The notes: generated by a model not told the origin, from the letters alone. 63,946 bases of DNA from Flavobacteriaceae bacterium (GCA_002400885.1 NVRM01000001.1:1-63946); one strand, 5' to 3'. Shown: positions 8,201-17,523, counted from the first letter of the stretch. Numbers and translations: made by a program.

Positions 8201-9562
8201 ATGATTAAAAAAACACTGATGCTGGCTGTGTTAATGCTAGGGGTTTCAGCAATGGCTCAAGAAAGAATTAAAATAGATGGTGTCGCCGTTGTAATCGGTA
8301 AAAACATTGTGTTAAATTCCGATGTCGCTAAATTTAAAGCAGATGTAGAGCAGAGATCAGAAGGGAAAATAAAAATTTCGGATTGTGAAATGCTGGAAGA
8401 AATCATGACACAGAAGTTATTAGCTCATCATGCAGTGATCGATAGTTTAATCGTAGGAGATTCTGAGGTGAATAGTAAGGTGGAGCAAAATATACAATAT
8501 TTCACCCAACAATTGGGGTCTTTGGAAAAAGTGATTTCATTTTACGGTTTTAATGACGAGGCAGATTTACGAAAGGAATTGGGAGGTGTTCAAAAAGAAC
8601 AATTGTTAATTCAGAAAGAGCGTGCTAGTATTGTTGAAAAAATAGACGTTACTCCAGAAGAGGTGAGAACCTACTTTAAAAACTTAGACGAAGAAGGAAA
8701 TTTACCTGAGTTTGGTGCAGAGATAGAATTGTCTCAAATTGTATTAAACGTAGTGCCTTCTGACAAAGAAATTAAACGTGTTATTGAGGAGTTAAATCAA
8801 ATTAAAACGGATATTTCGAATGGTTCTAGTTTTAAATTGAAAGCAATATTAAACTCGGATGACCCTGCTGTATCTTCGGATGGACAAGGTGGTGGAGGTT
8901 TGTATACCATTACAAGAGAAAGTGGATTTATCAAAGAATTTAAAGAAGTTGCCTTTAGCTTGGATGAAGGAGAAATTTCTGAACCTTTTAAATCTGGATT
9001 TGGATATCACATTATTTTTGTAGAAAAAATCAAGGGACGCGAGAGAGATGTTCGTCATATTTTAATGCAACCGAAAATCTCTAACGTTGAATTAAAGAAA
9101 ACTCAAACACGTTTAGATTCAATAAAAAAAGATATCTTAGACGGGAAAATAACGTTTGAAGAAGCAGTCTTTAAAAACTCAAATGATAAAGGAACAAAGC
9201 ACAATAAAGGTGTGTTGATGAATCCTGATTCAAAGGATACACATTTTGACTTAACCAGAATGGATCCCTCTTTATACGCTCGTGTGAGTAGTTTAAAGTC
9301 AGGTGAAATTACGGATACTTTTTATGACGAAATTAGAGGAGGAGATAAGATGTTTAAAATCATATTGATGAAAAGTAAAGTGGATGCACACACTGCTAGC
9401 TTTACAAATGATTATGTGAAAATTCAACGTTTAACCCTTCAGAAAAAACAAGAAGAGTCTATTGAAAAATGGGCAAAAGAAAAAATAGCGGACACCTATA
9501 TTAAAATCAACAAGGATTTTAAAGACTGTTCGTTTAAAAAGAATTGGTTAAAAGAAAAATAA
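8201..9562 (+). CDS. surA: Periplasmic peptidyl-prolyl isomerase/chaperone SurA
   Basis: The 453-residue product has a signal peptide ending SAMAQ, then a SurA N-terminal chaperone region. Two parvulin-type PPIase domains follow, one around residues 165-275 ending GFGYHIIFVEK, and one beginning DVRHILMQPKIS. It would escort outer-membrane proteins in the periplasm. A longer frame starts at 8165 inside the previous gene, but the signal peptide shows the ATG at 8201 is correct. It is followed after 6 bases by a MoxR-type ATPase in the same operon. Confidence 0.92.
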   Translation: MIKKTLMLAVLMLGVSAMAQERIKIDGVAVVIGKNIVLNSDVAKFKADVEQRSEGKIKISDCEMLEEIMTQKLLAHHAVIDSLIVGDSEVNSKVEQNIQYFTQQLGSLEKVISFYGFNDEADLRKELGGVQKEQLLIQKERASIVEKIDVTPEEVRTYFKNLDEEGNLPEFGAEIELSQIVLNVVPSDKEIKRVIEELNQIKTDISNGSSFKLKAILNSDDPAVSSDGQGGGGLYTITRESGFIKEFKEVAFSLDEGEISEPFKSGFGYHIIFVEKIKGRERDVRHILMQPKISNVELKKTQTRLDSIKKDILDGKITFEEAVFKNSNDKGTKHNKGVLMNPDSKDTHFDLTRMDPSLYARVSSLKSGEITDTFYDEIRGGDKMFKIILMKSKVDAHTASFTNDYVKIQRLTLQKKQEESIEKWAKEKIADTYIKINKDFKDCSFKKNWLKEK

Positions 9563-9568
9563 TAATAT

Positions 9569-10522
9569 ATGTCTGATGTAGCTAAAGCAAAAGAATTAGT
9601 AGTAAAATATGGTCAAATAAAAAAGGAGATAGCAAAAATAATTGTGGGGCAGGAAGCTGCTATAGACCACGTATTATTGTCTATTTTATGTGGAGGACAT
9701 TCCTTATTAATAGGAGTTCCTGGACTGGCTAAAACATTATTAGTTCAAACTGTTTCTGATACATTGGGATTGGATTTTAAACGCATACAATTCACCCCAG
9801 ATTTAATGCCTTCCGATATTATAGGAAGTGAGATACTGGATGAATCCAATCGTTTTAAATTTTTAAAAGGCCCAATATTTAGTAATATAATATTGGCGGA
9901 TGAAATAAATCGTACACCTCCAAAAACCCAAGCTGCTTTACTAGAAGCAATGCAGGAAAGGTCGGTTACCGTAGCAGGACATCCACATAAATTGGCAGCA
10001 CCATTTTTTGTGCTAGCCACCCAAAATCCAATAGAACAAGAAGGAACCTATCCATTGCCAGAAGCGCAGTTGGATAGGTTTATGTTTTCCATACATTTAA
10101 ACTATCCCACTTTCGAAGAGGAAGTAGCGGTGGTAAAGAAAACTACAGGGGATACTAAGGAGCAAGTTTCAACGGTTTTTACAGCCGAAGATATCCTTTC
10201 CTATCAACATTTAATACGCAGGGTTCCTGTGGCAGATAATGTCATTGAATACGCGGTAGGCCTGGTAAGTAAAACCAGACCTGGGAGTTCTTTAGCTCCT
10301 CAAATAGTGAAGGATTATATGGATTGGGGCGCTGGACCTAGGGCTTCTCAAAACTTAATTTTAGGTGCAAAAGCGCATGCTATTATCAAAGGAAAATACT
10401 CTCCAGATATAGAAGATGTAAAAGCAGTTGCTTATGCAATATTACGTCATAGAATTGTAAAAAACTACAAGGCAGAGGCCGAAGGTATTAGTGAAGAGCA
10501 CCTGATAGATGCTTTGTTGTAA
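9569..10522 (+). CDS. MoxR family AAA+ ATPase
   Basis: The 317-residue protein has the MoxR layout. Walker A is GVPGLAKT near residue 50, Walker B is ILADEINRTPPKTQAALLEAMQE near 110-132, the sensor 1 region is FFVLATQNPIEQEG, and the C-terminal lid ends ILRHRIVKNYKAEAEG. MoxR ATPases act as chaperones that mature or activate complexes, usually with von Willebrand factor A proteins (DUF58, BatA/BatB) encoded next to them. None follows here: the next gene converges on it. It belongs instead to the surA operon. Confidence 0.92.
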   Translation: MSDVAKAKELVVKYGQIKKEIAKIIVGQEAAIDHVLLSILCGGHSLLIGVPGLAKTLLVQTVSDTLGLDFKRIQFTPDLMPSDIIGSEILDESNRFKFLKGPIFSNIILADEINRTPPKTQAALLEAMQERSVTVAGHPHKLAAPFFVLATQNPIEQEGTYPLPEAQLDRFMFSIHLNYPTFEEEVAVVKKTTGDTKEQVSTVFTAEDILSYQHLIRRVPVADNVIEYAVGLVSKTRPGSSLAPQIVKDYMDWGAGPRASQNLILGAKAHAIIKGKYSPDIEDVKAVAYAILRHRIVKNYKAEAEGISEEHLIDALL

Positions 10523-10535
10523 AGCATCGTTTTTA
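10508..10535 (+). terminator. Terminator overlapping the end of the moxR-type gene
   Basis: An 8-bp stem GATGCTTT/AAAGCATC with a GTTGT loop contains the stop codon and is followed by a T-run. Confidence 0.7.
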
Positions 10536-11105
10536 TTCTTCTTCTTTTTCTTCTTCCGAATCGGTATGATTTAACTCAAAAAAGCTAAAGATATTTCCTC
10601 CGTATTTTTTTGAATAACTAAAATGCGGATGATTTTCTAGTTTGGTTTGTTTAGAGTGTTCTATGATCAACAAACCATCTTCTTTAACTAGTTGCTTTTC
10701 TACGATTAAATTCACGATATTTTCAAACTGTTCTTGCGTAAAATCGTAAGGTGGGTCTGCGAATATAATATCCGCGGTTAATTTAGTTCTTCCTAAAAAT
10801 TTGTACACGTCACTTTTAATTACATCTATAGGTAATTCTAAGTCCGTTGCAGTGCTTTTTATGAATTTTACACAGCCAAAATGTGCATCTACTGCAACTA
10901 TGTTTGTGCAACCTCTAGACCCAAATTCAAAACTAATATTTCCTGTTCCTGAAAATAAATCTATTACACTAACAGAATCTATGTAATATAGGTTGTTTAA
11001 AATGTTAAATAGGGCTTCCTTAGCCATGTCGGTGGTTGGACGTACAGGTAACTTTTTAGGTGCCATAAGTCGCTTGCTTTTGTGTACTCCAGATATTATA
11101 CGCAT
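10533..11105 (-). CDS. rsmD: 16S rRNA (guanine-N2-)-methyltransferase RsmD
   Basis: The enzyme methylates G966 (E. coli numbering) of 16S rRNA with SAM. The 190-residue length is normal. The N-terminal RIISGVHKSKRLMAPK and VRPTTDMAKEALFNIL are typical, SAM motif I is VIDLFSGTGNISFEF, and the catalytic FADPPYDF motif is present. The C-terminus ends in an acidic tail of Glu and Asp. The start overlaps the end of the DUF3822 gene by 10 bases, a pairing common in Bacteroidetes. Confidence 0.93.
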   Translation of the reverse strand: MRIISGVHKSKRLMAPKKLPVRPTTDMAKEALFNILNNLYYIDSVSVIDLFSGTGNISFEFGSRGCTNIVAVDAHFGCVKFIKSTATDLELPIDVIKSDVYKFLGRTKLTADIIFADPPYDFTQEQFENIVNLIVEKQLVKEDGLLIIEHSKQTKLENHPHFSYSKKYGGNIFSFFELNHTDSEEEKEEE

Positions 11106-11950
11106 TCGTGTAAGTGTATTAAGTTAAAATTAGCTTGCTTGCTTTCTGTGTCGAGCAAGGGTTGATTTATGTTAGACATATTTATGAGTGACACATGTCG
11201 TACATAGGTTTTACAGAGTTCAAAATAGGGATCCTCTTCATGGATAGTCCCCAAAAGTACCAATTCGAAAATTTCAGGATTTAATTGCAATTGTTCCGTG
11301 GTGAACAGAATATAGTAAATAAAATCTTCTTTACAAGTAATTGTAAAGGAATTGTACAGTTGTAAACTGTTGTTTTTAAGTACAATGATCTCCATGGACC
11401 CGTGTTCCAATGCTACAAAAACTTGATTGTTCGAAGTGTTTTTAGCATGTTTTAAGATACTCTGTATAAAAACAGTGGCTGAATGTTTGTAATTAAAGCT
11501 ACCGTATTTCTCCAGTATGAAATTATTAAAATTCACAAAAGGAACATATACATTTACAATATCGGTGTGTTTTATGGTATCATGGGTAATGAAATCATTT
11601 GCTAAAACACGGATATTATAGTCTAAATAATCCGACAATCGCTCCTTGTCAAAAAGAGATAAGGGAACTAAACTCGCGAGATTATTTGTGTGACATACTT
11701 TGACAGTACTAAATGGCTGTTGGAGTATGGGTACAGACTGTATAAGGGACTCTGTAAAGGTTAAATGTTCAAAGGGATTGCTCGGTTTTTGAGCAAATTT
11801 ATACTGTTCTAAGCAAATAATCTCAGGAGAGTATGGCTTAGTTATACAAAAAGAAAATCCATCCAAACTAAGTTGGATGGATAGATTGCAATGGTTTAAA
11901 TTGCTAATATTTTCTTTATTTTTTGTTAAGATTTTTGTCAGCTTTGTCAT
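11096..11950 (-). CDS. DUF3822 family protein
   Basis: The 284-residue protein has the pattern of DUF3822, a Bacteroidetes family with an actin/ASKHA-like fold, and lies next to rsmD as it often does. SLDGFSFCI near the N-terminus and a central VFVALEHGSMEIIVLKNN are recognisable. A longer frame starts at 11977, but the ATG at 11950 fits better because upstream residues overlap the previous gene further. It still overlaps the preceding membrane-protein gene by 35 bases. Function unknown. Confidence 0.8.
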   Translation of the reverse strand: MTKLTKILTKNKENISNLNHCNLSIQLSLDGFSFCITKPYSPEIICLEQYKFAQKPSNPFEHLTFTESLIQSVPILQQPFSTVKVCHTNNLASLVPLSLFDKERLSDYLDYNIRVLANDFITHDTIKHTDIVNVYVPFVNFNNFILEKYGSFNYKHSATVFIQSILKHAKNTSNNQVFVALEHGSMEIIVLKNNSLQLYNSFTITCKEDFIYYILFTTEQLQLNPEIFELVLLGTIHEEDPYFELCKTYVRHVSLINMSNINQPLLDTESKQANFNLIHLHECV

Positions 11951-12644
11951 AGTATGGAGGCCAGTTTCCGTTTTCACTCACTTCATTAAGAGATCCTACA
12001 GAGATAAATTCACCTCTTACTTCGTCTCCGGTTGCTGCTTCTAATTCTTGGCGAATTAAATAATCAGTCAATCCTGTAAGCACTATTTTTTTATCAACTT
12101 TTACTTCAAAAACAGGTTCGGTTAAATTTCCGAATTTTTGAATTTCGTCTACTGAGAAAATAAATTTTATATTATTATTACTTGCTATTTTTAGCATGTT
12201 TTTATAATCCTTTCCAGCGAACATTGCTCTTACAGGCTCATGTCCTATAGTATCAACGACTCTTTTTTCAATATCTACAGTAATTAAACCACGTTTTTGT
12301 TTTACTAAAACATTACGAGTTTGAGTAATAGCAAATTCTGCAGTATCGATAAATTTAATTAAATCTTCCCCGCTTTTTGTGTAGTCTCCAGTAACTGTCT
12401 TGTGTGCTACTTGTGCATCTCTAATTACTTTTAGTTTTTTAATAACTTCTGTATAGCGAATTTGCTTTTCAGTGTTAAAGCGCAGTGGCTCCATAATGCT
12501 GTTATTAATTAAGAACAAAAGATATCCAGCAGTAGCAAGCAGAATGATTGATAATATCCAATGTAATTTTTTAGGTATATGGTTTACGGCAACATATGCT
12601 ATAACACCAACTAAAATAATAGCTCCAATAATATAAAATACCAT
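11916..12644 (-). CDS. Conserved membrane-anchored protein of unknown function
   Basis: The 242-residue protein has two adjoining hydrophobic segments (residues 2-20 and 28-46), then a long soluble part (YTEVIKKLKVIRDAQVAHKTVTGDYTKSGEDLIKFID). This resembles the N-terminal part of pilin-like or type II secretion proteins but is not enough for a name. I recognise it only as a flavobacterial conserved protein. It overlaps the DUF3822 gene by 35 bases and heads a three-gene run with DUF3822 and rsmD. A -7 box lies upstream at 12671-12678. Confidence 0.7.
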   Translation of the reverse strand: MVFYIIGAIILVGVIAYVAVNHIPKKLHWILSIILLATAGYLLFLINNSIMEPLRFNTEKQIRYTEVIKKLKVIRDAQVAHKTVTGDYTKSGEDLIKFIDTAEFAITQTRNVLVKQKRGLITVDIEKRVVDTIGHEPVRAMFAGKDYKNMLKIASNNNIKFIFSVDEIQKFGNLTEPVFEVKVDKKIVLTGLTDYLIRQELEAATGDEVRGEFISVGSLNEVSENGNWPPYYDKADKNLNKK

Positions 12645-12670
12645 TTTTTAAAGTTTAAATTGATTACACG

Positions 12671-12678
12671 CAAATTTA
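12671..12678 (-). promoter_or_regulatory. -7 element TAAATTTG before the membrane protein gene
   Basis: Minus-strand TAAATTTG matches TAnnTTTG, 27 bases upstream of the ATG at 12644. Confidence 0.55.
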
Positions 12679-12723
12679 CATTTTTTTTTCAATGAGAAAA
12701 ATTTTTGAGCATAAATCAATTTG

Positions 12724-12731
12724 TATATTTG
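12724..12731 (+). promoter_or_regulatory. -7 element TATATTTG before the RecD-like helicase
   Basis: Matches TAnnTTTG. A TTG lies 16 bases upstream (12705-12707), which is also where the longest reading frame would begin. The ATG at 12747 is therefore preferred as start. Confidence 0.6.
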
Positions 12732-12746
12732 TATTTTATTTTATGT

Positions 12747-14177
12747 ATGATTAAAACAGCCAATGACTTTTACAGTCACATAACAAAGTCGTTTCCATTT
12801 ATACCAACTGATACTCAGGAGGAACTGTTGGATAAAATGTCTGAATTTATTTTTTCAAAGGACAAAAACGCACTATTTTTATTGAAAGGATATGCGGGAA
12901 CAGGAAAAACAACCTCCATTAGTGCTGTGGTGAATAATTTATGGCGCACAGGGAAGAAATATGTACTATTAGCGCCTACAGGCCGCGCTGCCAAAGTGAT
13001 TTCTGGATATTCAAAATCCCAAGCGTACACCATTCACAAAAAAATGTACCATCCTAAAAAGGAAGCAGGTGGAGGTGTTAAATTTGTACGTCAGCCCAAT
13101 AAACACACAAATACGATCTTTTTTGTAGATGAAGCGTCTATGATCCCTGATAAATCTAGTAACAATCAATTCATGACTTCAGGGTCTTTATTGGATGATT
13201 TAATGGACTATGTATATAGTGGCGTAAATTGTAAATTGGTATTAATAGGTGATACCGCACAGTTACCTCCCGTTAAATTAGAGATGAGTCCCGCGCTGAT
13301 AAAACAAAATTTGTCGCTGCATTATAATAAAAATGTAACCGAAGTTGAATTGACGGAAGTTATGCGTCAGCACCAAAACTCGGGAATCCTTATAAACGCG
13401 ACAGAATTAAGACATATTTTAAATACAGGAGGTCATGCGCCATTTGTGTTTCAAATGGGCTACCCAGATGTAGTTCGTTTGGAAGATGGTTATGATATAC
13501 TGGATGCCTTAACGGTGGCGTACGACAACGAAGGGGTGGAGGACACTACCTTTATTGTTAGAGCTAACAAACGTGCTAATTTATACAATGCTCAAATTCG
13601 TGGAAAAATCCGCGGGCAAGAAAGTGAAATTTCTACAGGTGATTATATCATGGTGGTCAAAAATAATTATTATTGGATTGATGACACCAGTGATGCTGGA
13701 TTTATTGCCAATGGCGATATCTGTGAAGTGTTAGAAATTAGAGGAAGCAAAGAGTTGTATGGATATCGTTTTGCAGAAGTTAAAATTAGAATGATCGATT
13801 ATCCAGACCAATTACCTTTTGACACCGTAATACTGTTAGATACGCTGAGTTCAGAAACACCTTCACTTACCTATGAAGAGTCTAATAAACTGTATCAGGA
13901 AGTTGCCTTGGATTATGCAGATGAGAAATCTAATTATAAACGAATGTTGGCCATTAAGAACAATAAGTATTTTAATGCTCTACAGGTTAAGTTTTCATAT
14001 GCAGTTACCTGTCATAAATCACAAGGAGGGCAGTGGAAAACAGTTTTTATAGAGCAGCCATACCTTCCGAAAGGTCAAGGGGTAGCTTATTACAGATGGC
14101 TTTATACTGCCATTACAAGGGCTCAGGAAAAATTATTCTTGATAGGATTTAACAAGGAACATTTCGAGGAGGAATAA
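12747..14177 (+). CDS. RecD/Pif1-like superfamily 1 DNA helicase
   Basis: The 476-residue protein has Walker A LLKGYAGTGKTTS near residue 48, Walker B FFVDEASMIPD near 128, motif III LVLIGDTAQLPPV, and a UvrD-like C-terminal motif VTCHKSQGGQW followed by YTAITRAQEKL. This is the order of RecD-type SF1B helicases that act alone, without a RecBC complex. The likely role is 5'-3' DNA unwinding in repair. The annotation in Flavobacteria is usually AAA family ATPase. The start is set by the promoter at 12724-12731. Confidence 0.88.
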   Translation: MIKTANDFYSHITKSFPFIPTDTQEELLDKMSEFIFSKDKNALFLLKGYAGTGKTTSISAVVNNLWRTGKKYVLLAPTGRAAKVISGYSKSQAYTIHKKMYHPKKEAGGGVKFVRQPNKHTNTIFFVDEASMIPDKSSNNQFMTSGSLLDDLMDYVYSGVNCKLVLIGDTAQLPPVKLEMSPALIKQNLSLHYNKNVTEVELTEVMRQHQNSGILINATELRHILNTGGHAPFVFQMGYPDVVRLEDGYDILDALTVAYDNEGVEDTTFIVRANKRANLYNAQIRGKIRGQESEISTGDYIMVVKNNYYWIDDTSDAGFIANGDICEVLEIRGSKELYGYRFAEVKIRMIDYPDQLPFDTVILLDTLSSETPSLTYEESNKLYQEVALDYADEKSNYKRMLAIKNNKYFNALQVKFSYAVTCHKSQGGQWKTVFIEQPYLPKGQGVAYYRWLYTAITRAQEKLFLIGFNKEHFEEE

Positions 14178-14245
14178 GTTTTACTAGTAAAAAGTTTAGT
14201 AATTTCGACGTTTCGAAATAAGAGAAAATTTAAAAATTTGGAAGT

Positions 14246-14800
14246 ATGAAAAAAATATTTGGAAGTATTGTAATGTTTTTTAGCGGTTGGACTTATACGT
14301 TTCCTTCGGAGTATAAAACGGATAAATGTGTGATGGTTGCTGCTCCGCATACCTCTAATTGGGATTTTATTCACACCTTGTCCTTTTTCTGGAAATGTGA
14401 AATTCCGATTGCTTTTTTTATTAAAGACAATTATACTAAAGGAATAATAGGGGGACTGTTTAGGAGGTTAGGAGCCATTGGTGTAGACAGGTCAAAGAAT
14501 AATAATTTAGTCGATTACGCCGTTACTGTTTTGGAGAATTCCAATAATATGATGTTATTGGTGCCCGCAGAGGGAACTCGAAAAAAAGTAGCACGATGGA
14601 AAACAGGATTCTATCACATCGCACAAAAATCCAATTTGCCAATTGCCTTAGGTTACTTGGATTATACAAAAAAGATCGCAGGGATCGGAAGCTTATTTCA
14701 CCTCTCAGGTGAATTTGAAAAAGACATGCAAGGTATTCAAGAATTTTATCAAGACATTCCTGCCAAGCATCCCGAATTATACAATAAGAATATTTATTAA
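14246..14800 (+). CDS. PlsC-type acyltransferase (1-acyl-glycerol-3-phosphate acyltransferase family)
   Basis: The 184-residue protein carries the acyltransferase H-x4-D box as HTSNWD (near residue 32). It also carries a second block VPAEGTRKKVARWKTGFYHIAQ with the EGTR motif that binds the glycerol phosphate. It is shorter than the usual 240 residues and lacks a long N-terminal membrane segment, like the small PlsC homologues of Bacteroidetes. It probably acylates a lysolipid at the inner membrane. The substrate is not known. It converges with the ybaB gene. Confidence 0.85.
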   Translation: MKKIFGSIVMFFSGWTYTFPSEYKTDKCVMVAAPHTSNWDFIHTLSFFWKCEIPIAFFIKDNYTKGIIGGLFRRLGAIGVDRSKNNNLVDYAVTVLENSNNMMLLVPAEGTRKKVARWKTGFYHIAQKSNLPIALGYLDYTKKIAGIGSLFHLSGEFEKDMQGIQEFYQDIPAKHPELYNKNIY

Positions 14801-14871
14801 AGGCAGGTAAATAACCTATTAATAATAAGGGAGTGTCCTGCTGTAATTACTGGGGACTTCTATTAAAAATC

Positions 14872-14915
14872 AAAAAAAATGATCATAAGCAATATTGCTT
14901 ATGATCATTTTTTGT
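14872..14915. terminator. Bidirectional terminator between plsC-type gene and ybaB
   Basis: A 13-bp perfect stem (14878-14890 with 14897-14909) is flanked by an A-run on one side and a T-run on the other, so it can end both convergent transcripts. Confidence 0.9.
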
Positions 14916-14928
14916 TTTCTTCTCACTT

Positions 14929-15249
14929 CTAAGAAAACATATCCATTCCAGGAATCGATGGCATTCCATCTTTTGCTGTGACGGCTAATTCGGTTTCATT
15001 TATTTCCCGTGCTCTTTCTAAGGCTTTGTTTAAGGTGATCAGTAGGTAATCAGAAATTTCTTCTGTATCTGTTAGCGATTCAGAAATGTGAATGTTCTTA
15101 ATCACACTATTCGCCGTAACAGTGACCTGTACAAGTTTATTTGTGCTTTTTTCATCAATTAGAATGGTATCCATTCTTTTTTTAGTTTCCTCAATTTTTA
15201 CTTGCGTTTCTTTTAGTTTACGCATCATTCCAGAGAGATCTCCAAACAT
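14929..15249 (-). CDS. YbaB/EbfC family nucleoid-associated protein
   Basis: The 106-residue protein has the YbaB pattern: a start MFGDLSGMMRKLKETQVKIEE with a helical dimerisation part, a beta sheet core VQVTVTANSVIKNIHIS, and a C-terminal helix ending PGMDMFS. The family binds DNA without strong sequence preference. In many bacteria it lies next to dnaX and recR, but not here. The promoter is back to back with that of the prolyl oligopeptidase. Confidence 0.9.
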   Translation of the reverse strand: MFGDLSGMMRKLKETQVKIEETKKRMDTILIDEKSTNKLVQVTVTANSVIKNIHISESLTDTEEISDYLLITLNKALERAREINETELAVTAKDGMPSIPGMDMFS

Positions 15250-15278
15250 AATTTATCGTGTTTAATTTAATAAGTGAT

Positions 15279-15286
15279 CAAAAGTA
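15279..15286 (-). promoter_or_regulatory. -7 element TACTTTTG before ybaB
   Basis: Minus-strand TACTTTTG matches TAnnTTTG, 29 bases upstream of the ATG at 15249. It is separated by a single base from the -7 element of the divergent gene. Confidence 0.6.
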
Positions 15287-15287
15287 G

Positions 15288-15295
15288 TATATTTG
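15288..15295 (+). promoter_or_regulatory. -7 element TATATTTG before the prolyl oligopeptidase
   Basis: Matches TAnnTTTG. The TTG at 15293, which opens the longest reading frame, lies in this element, so translation must start later, at 15338. Confidence 0.65.
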
Positions 15296-15337
15296 AGACG
15301 CTTAATAAATATAGTTTATACAATTAACAGTAATTTT

Positions 15338-17467
15338 ATGGAACATTATAAGGTATTATTGCTCATAAGTCTTATTTTTGCAGCCTCGTGTAAAAATGAA
15401 ACAATGGAGAATGAAATAAAAACGGCACCAATTGCTGCTAAGATTGAAAAAAGATTAGAAAAGCATGGTGATGTTCGGGTCGATAACTACTATTGGTTAA
15501 ACGATCGAGAAGACAGTAATGTCATTGACTACTTGAATGCAGAAAACGATTATTACAACGATTTAACGGGACATACAAAGGACTTTAAAGATGCTTTGTA
15601 TACCGAAATGAAAGGGCGAATTAAAGAGGATGATGAATCTGTTCCTTTTAAAAAAAATGGCTACTATTATATTTCTAAATTTAAAAAAGGAAATCAGTAT
15701 CCGATACACTCTCGTAAAAAAGGAACTTTAGCGGCACCTGATGAATTGCTATTCGATGTAAATGTGATGGCAGAAGGGCATACCTACTATAAGTTTACTG
15801 GATTGTCTGTGAGTCCTAATAATCACATTACTGCTTATGGGGTAGACACCGTGAGTAGAAGGCAGTATACCTTGTACTTTAAAAACTTGGAGACAGGTGA
15901 AATGTACGATGAGAAAATAGAAAACACTACCGGAGGCACAACTTGGGCCAACGATAATAAAACAGTCTTTTATACCTTAAAAGATCCTGTAACGCTACGT
16001 AGTGATAAAGTTTACAGGCATGAATTAGGAACCGATCCTAAAAACGATGTGCTTGTTTACGAAGAATTAGACGATACCTTCGGGACTTTTGTTTATAAAA
16101 CCAAATCTGATAAGTTTATTATTATAGGCTCTTACAGTACGGTATCTACAGAATGTAGATTACTTGCTGCAGATAATCCATTGGGTGAATTTCAAATATT
16201 CCAAGCAAGGGAACGTGATTTAGAATACAATGTGGCACATTATAATGGTTATTTTTATATCCATACGAATAAAGACAATGCCTTAAACTTTAAGATAATG
16301 AAAACTCCGGAGGACAAGTTCTCCATGGAAAACTGGGTGGATGTAATTCCCCATCGTTCGGATGTTTTATTGGAAGATATTTCCATTTTTAAAGACTTTT
16401 TCGTTCTAGAGGAGCGCAGTAATGGTTTGAATAAAATTAGAATCATTAGGTGGGACAAAACGGAAGACTACTATTTACCTTTTGATGAAGAAACGTACTC
16501 TGCCGGTGTATATTACAATGCCGAATTTGAGACTGATACGATTCGATATAGCTATAATTCCTTAACCACTCCTAGTTCAGTATTGGACTATAATGTATTG
16601 GATAGGTCTAAAAAACTAATCAAACAACAAGAAGTATTAGGGGGTAAATTTGACCAATCTAATTACAAAAGTGAACGTGTATGGGCGACTGCCAGAGATG
16701 GTAAAAAAGTTGCCATGTCTATGGTGTATCATAAAGATACTAAATTCACAAAGGACACGCCATTGTTATTATATGCCTACGGTTCTTATGGCTATACCAT
16801 AGATCCTGGTTTTAGTACAACCAGATTGAGTCTATTAGATCGTGGCTTTGTTTTTGCAATAGCCCATATTAGAGGGGGTGAATATTTAGGCCGTCAATGG
16901 TATGAAGATGGAAAAATGATGCAAAAACTTAATACATTTACGGATTTTATTGACTGTGGAAAATACCTAATAGCAAAGAATTACACTTCGGCAGATCATT
17001 TATATGCAAGTGGAGGTTCTGCAGGAGGTTTATTAATGGGAGCAGTGCTTAATATGAATCCGGAAATATTTAACGGAGTTATTGCAAGTGTCCCTTTTGT
17101 AGACGTTGTAACAACAATGTTAGATGATAGTATTCCGCTAACCACGGGAGAATATGACGAGTGGGGGAATCCAAATGAAAAGGCAGCCTATGAGTATATG
17201 AAATCATATTCACCTTATGACAATGTAAAAACACAAGCATATCCAAACATACTAGTTACCACGGGATTACATGATTCTCAAGTACAGTACTTTGAGCCAG
17301 CCAAATGGGTAGCGAAATTGAGGGATATGAAAACAGATACAAATCAACTTTTGTTACATACAAATATGGATGCCGGTCATGGTGGGGCCTCTGGGCGCTT
17401 TGAAGCCTTGAAAGAGACTGCAATTGACTACGCGTTTTTGTTAGATTTAGAAGATATAAAAGATTAA
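15338..17467 (+). CDS. S9 family prolyl oligopeptidase (oligopeptidase B type) lipoprotein
   Basis: The 709-residue protein is a serine peptidase that would cut short peptides. A lipoprotein signal ends IFAASC. An N-terminal beta-propeller region begins with DNYYWLNDRED. The catalytic alpha/beta hydrolase part has Ser561 in GGSAGG, Asp646 in TGLHDSQV and His681 in AGHGG. The block GGEYLGRQWYEDGK is characteristic of this group. The signal sequence places it in the periplasm or on the cell surface. The start at 15338 was set by promoter and signal peptide. It is divergent from ybaB. Confidence 0.93.
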   Translation: MEHYKVLLLISLIFAASCKNETMENEIKTAPIAAKIEKRLEKHGDVRVDNYYWLNDREDSNVIDYLNAENDYYNDLTGHTKDFKDALYTEMKGRIKEDDESVPFKKNGYYYISKFKKGNQYPIHSRKKGTLAAPDELLFDVNVMAEGHTYYKFTGLSVSPNNHITAYGVDTVSRRQYTLYFKNLETGEMYDEKIENTTGGTTWANDNKTVFYTLKDPVTLRSDKVYRHELGTDPKNDVLVYEELDDTFGTFVYKTKSDKFIIIGSYSTVSTECRLLAADNPLGEFQIFQARERDLEYNVAHYNGYFYIHTNKDNALNFKIMKTPEDKFSMENWVDVIPHRSDVLLEDISIFKDFFVLEERSNGLNKIRIIRWDKTEDYYLPFDEETYSAGVYYNAEFETDTIRYSYNSLTTPSSVLDYNVLDRSKKLIKQQEVLGGKFDQSNYKSERVWATARDGKKVAMSMVYHKDTKFTKDTPLLLYAYGSYGYTIDPGFSTTRLSLLDRGFVFAIAHIRGGEYLGRQWYEDGKMMQKLNTFTDFIDCGKYLIAKNYTSADHLYASGGSAGGLLMGAVLNMNPEIFNGVIASVPFVDVVTTMLDDSIPLTTGEYDEWGNPNEKAAYEYMKSYSPYDNVKTQAYPNILVTTGLHDSQVQYFEPAKWVAKLRDMKTDTNQLLLHTNMDAGHGGASGRFEALKETAIDYAFLLDLEDIKD

Positions 17468-17482
17468 TTAAAAATAATTTAG

Positions 17483-17490
17483 TAAGTTTG
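17483..17490 (+). promoter_or_regulatory. -7 element TAAGTTTG before the cysteine synthase-like gene
   Basis: Matches TAnnTTTG, 34 bases upstream of the ATG at 17524. Confidence 0.6.
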
Positions 17491-17523
17491 CTTGTTAATT
17501 AAAGCAATATCATAATTTATTTT

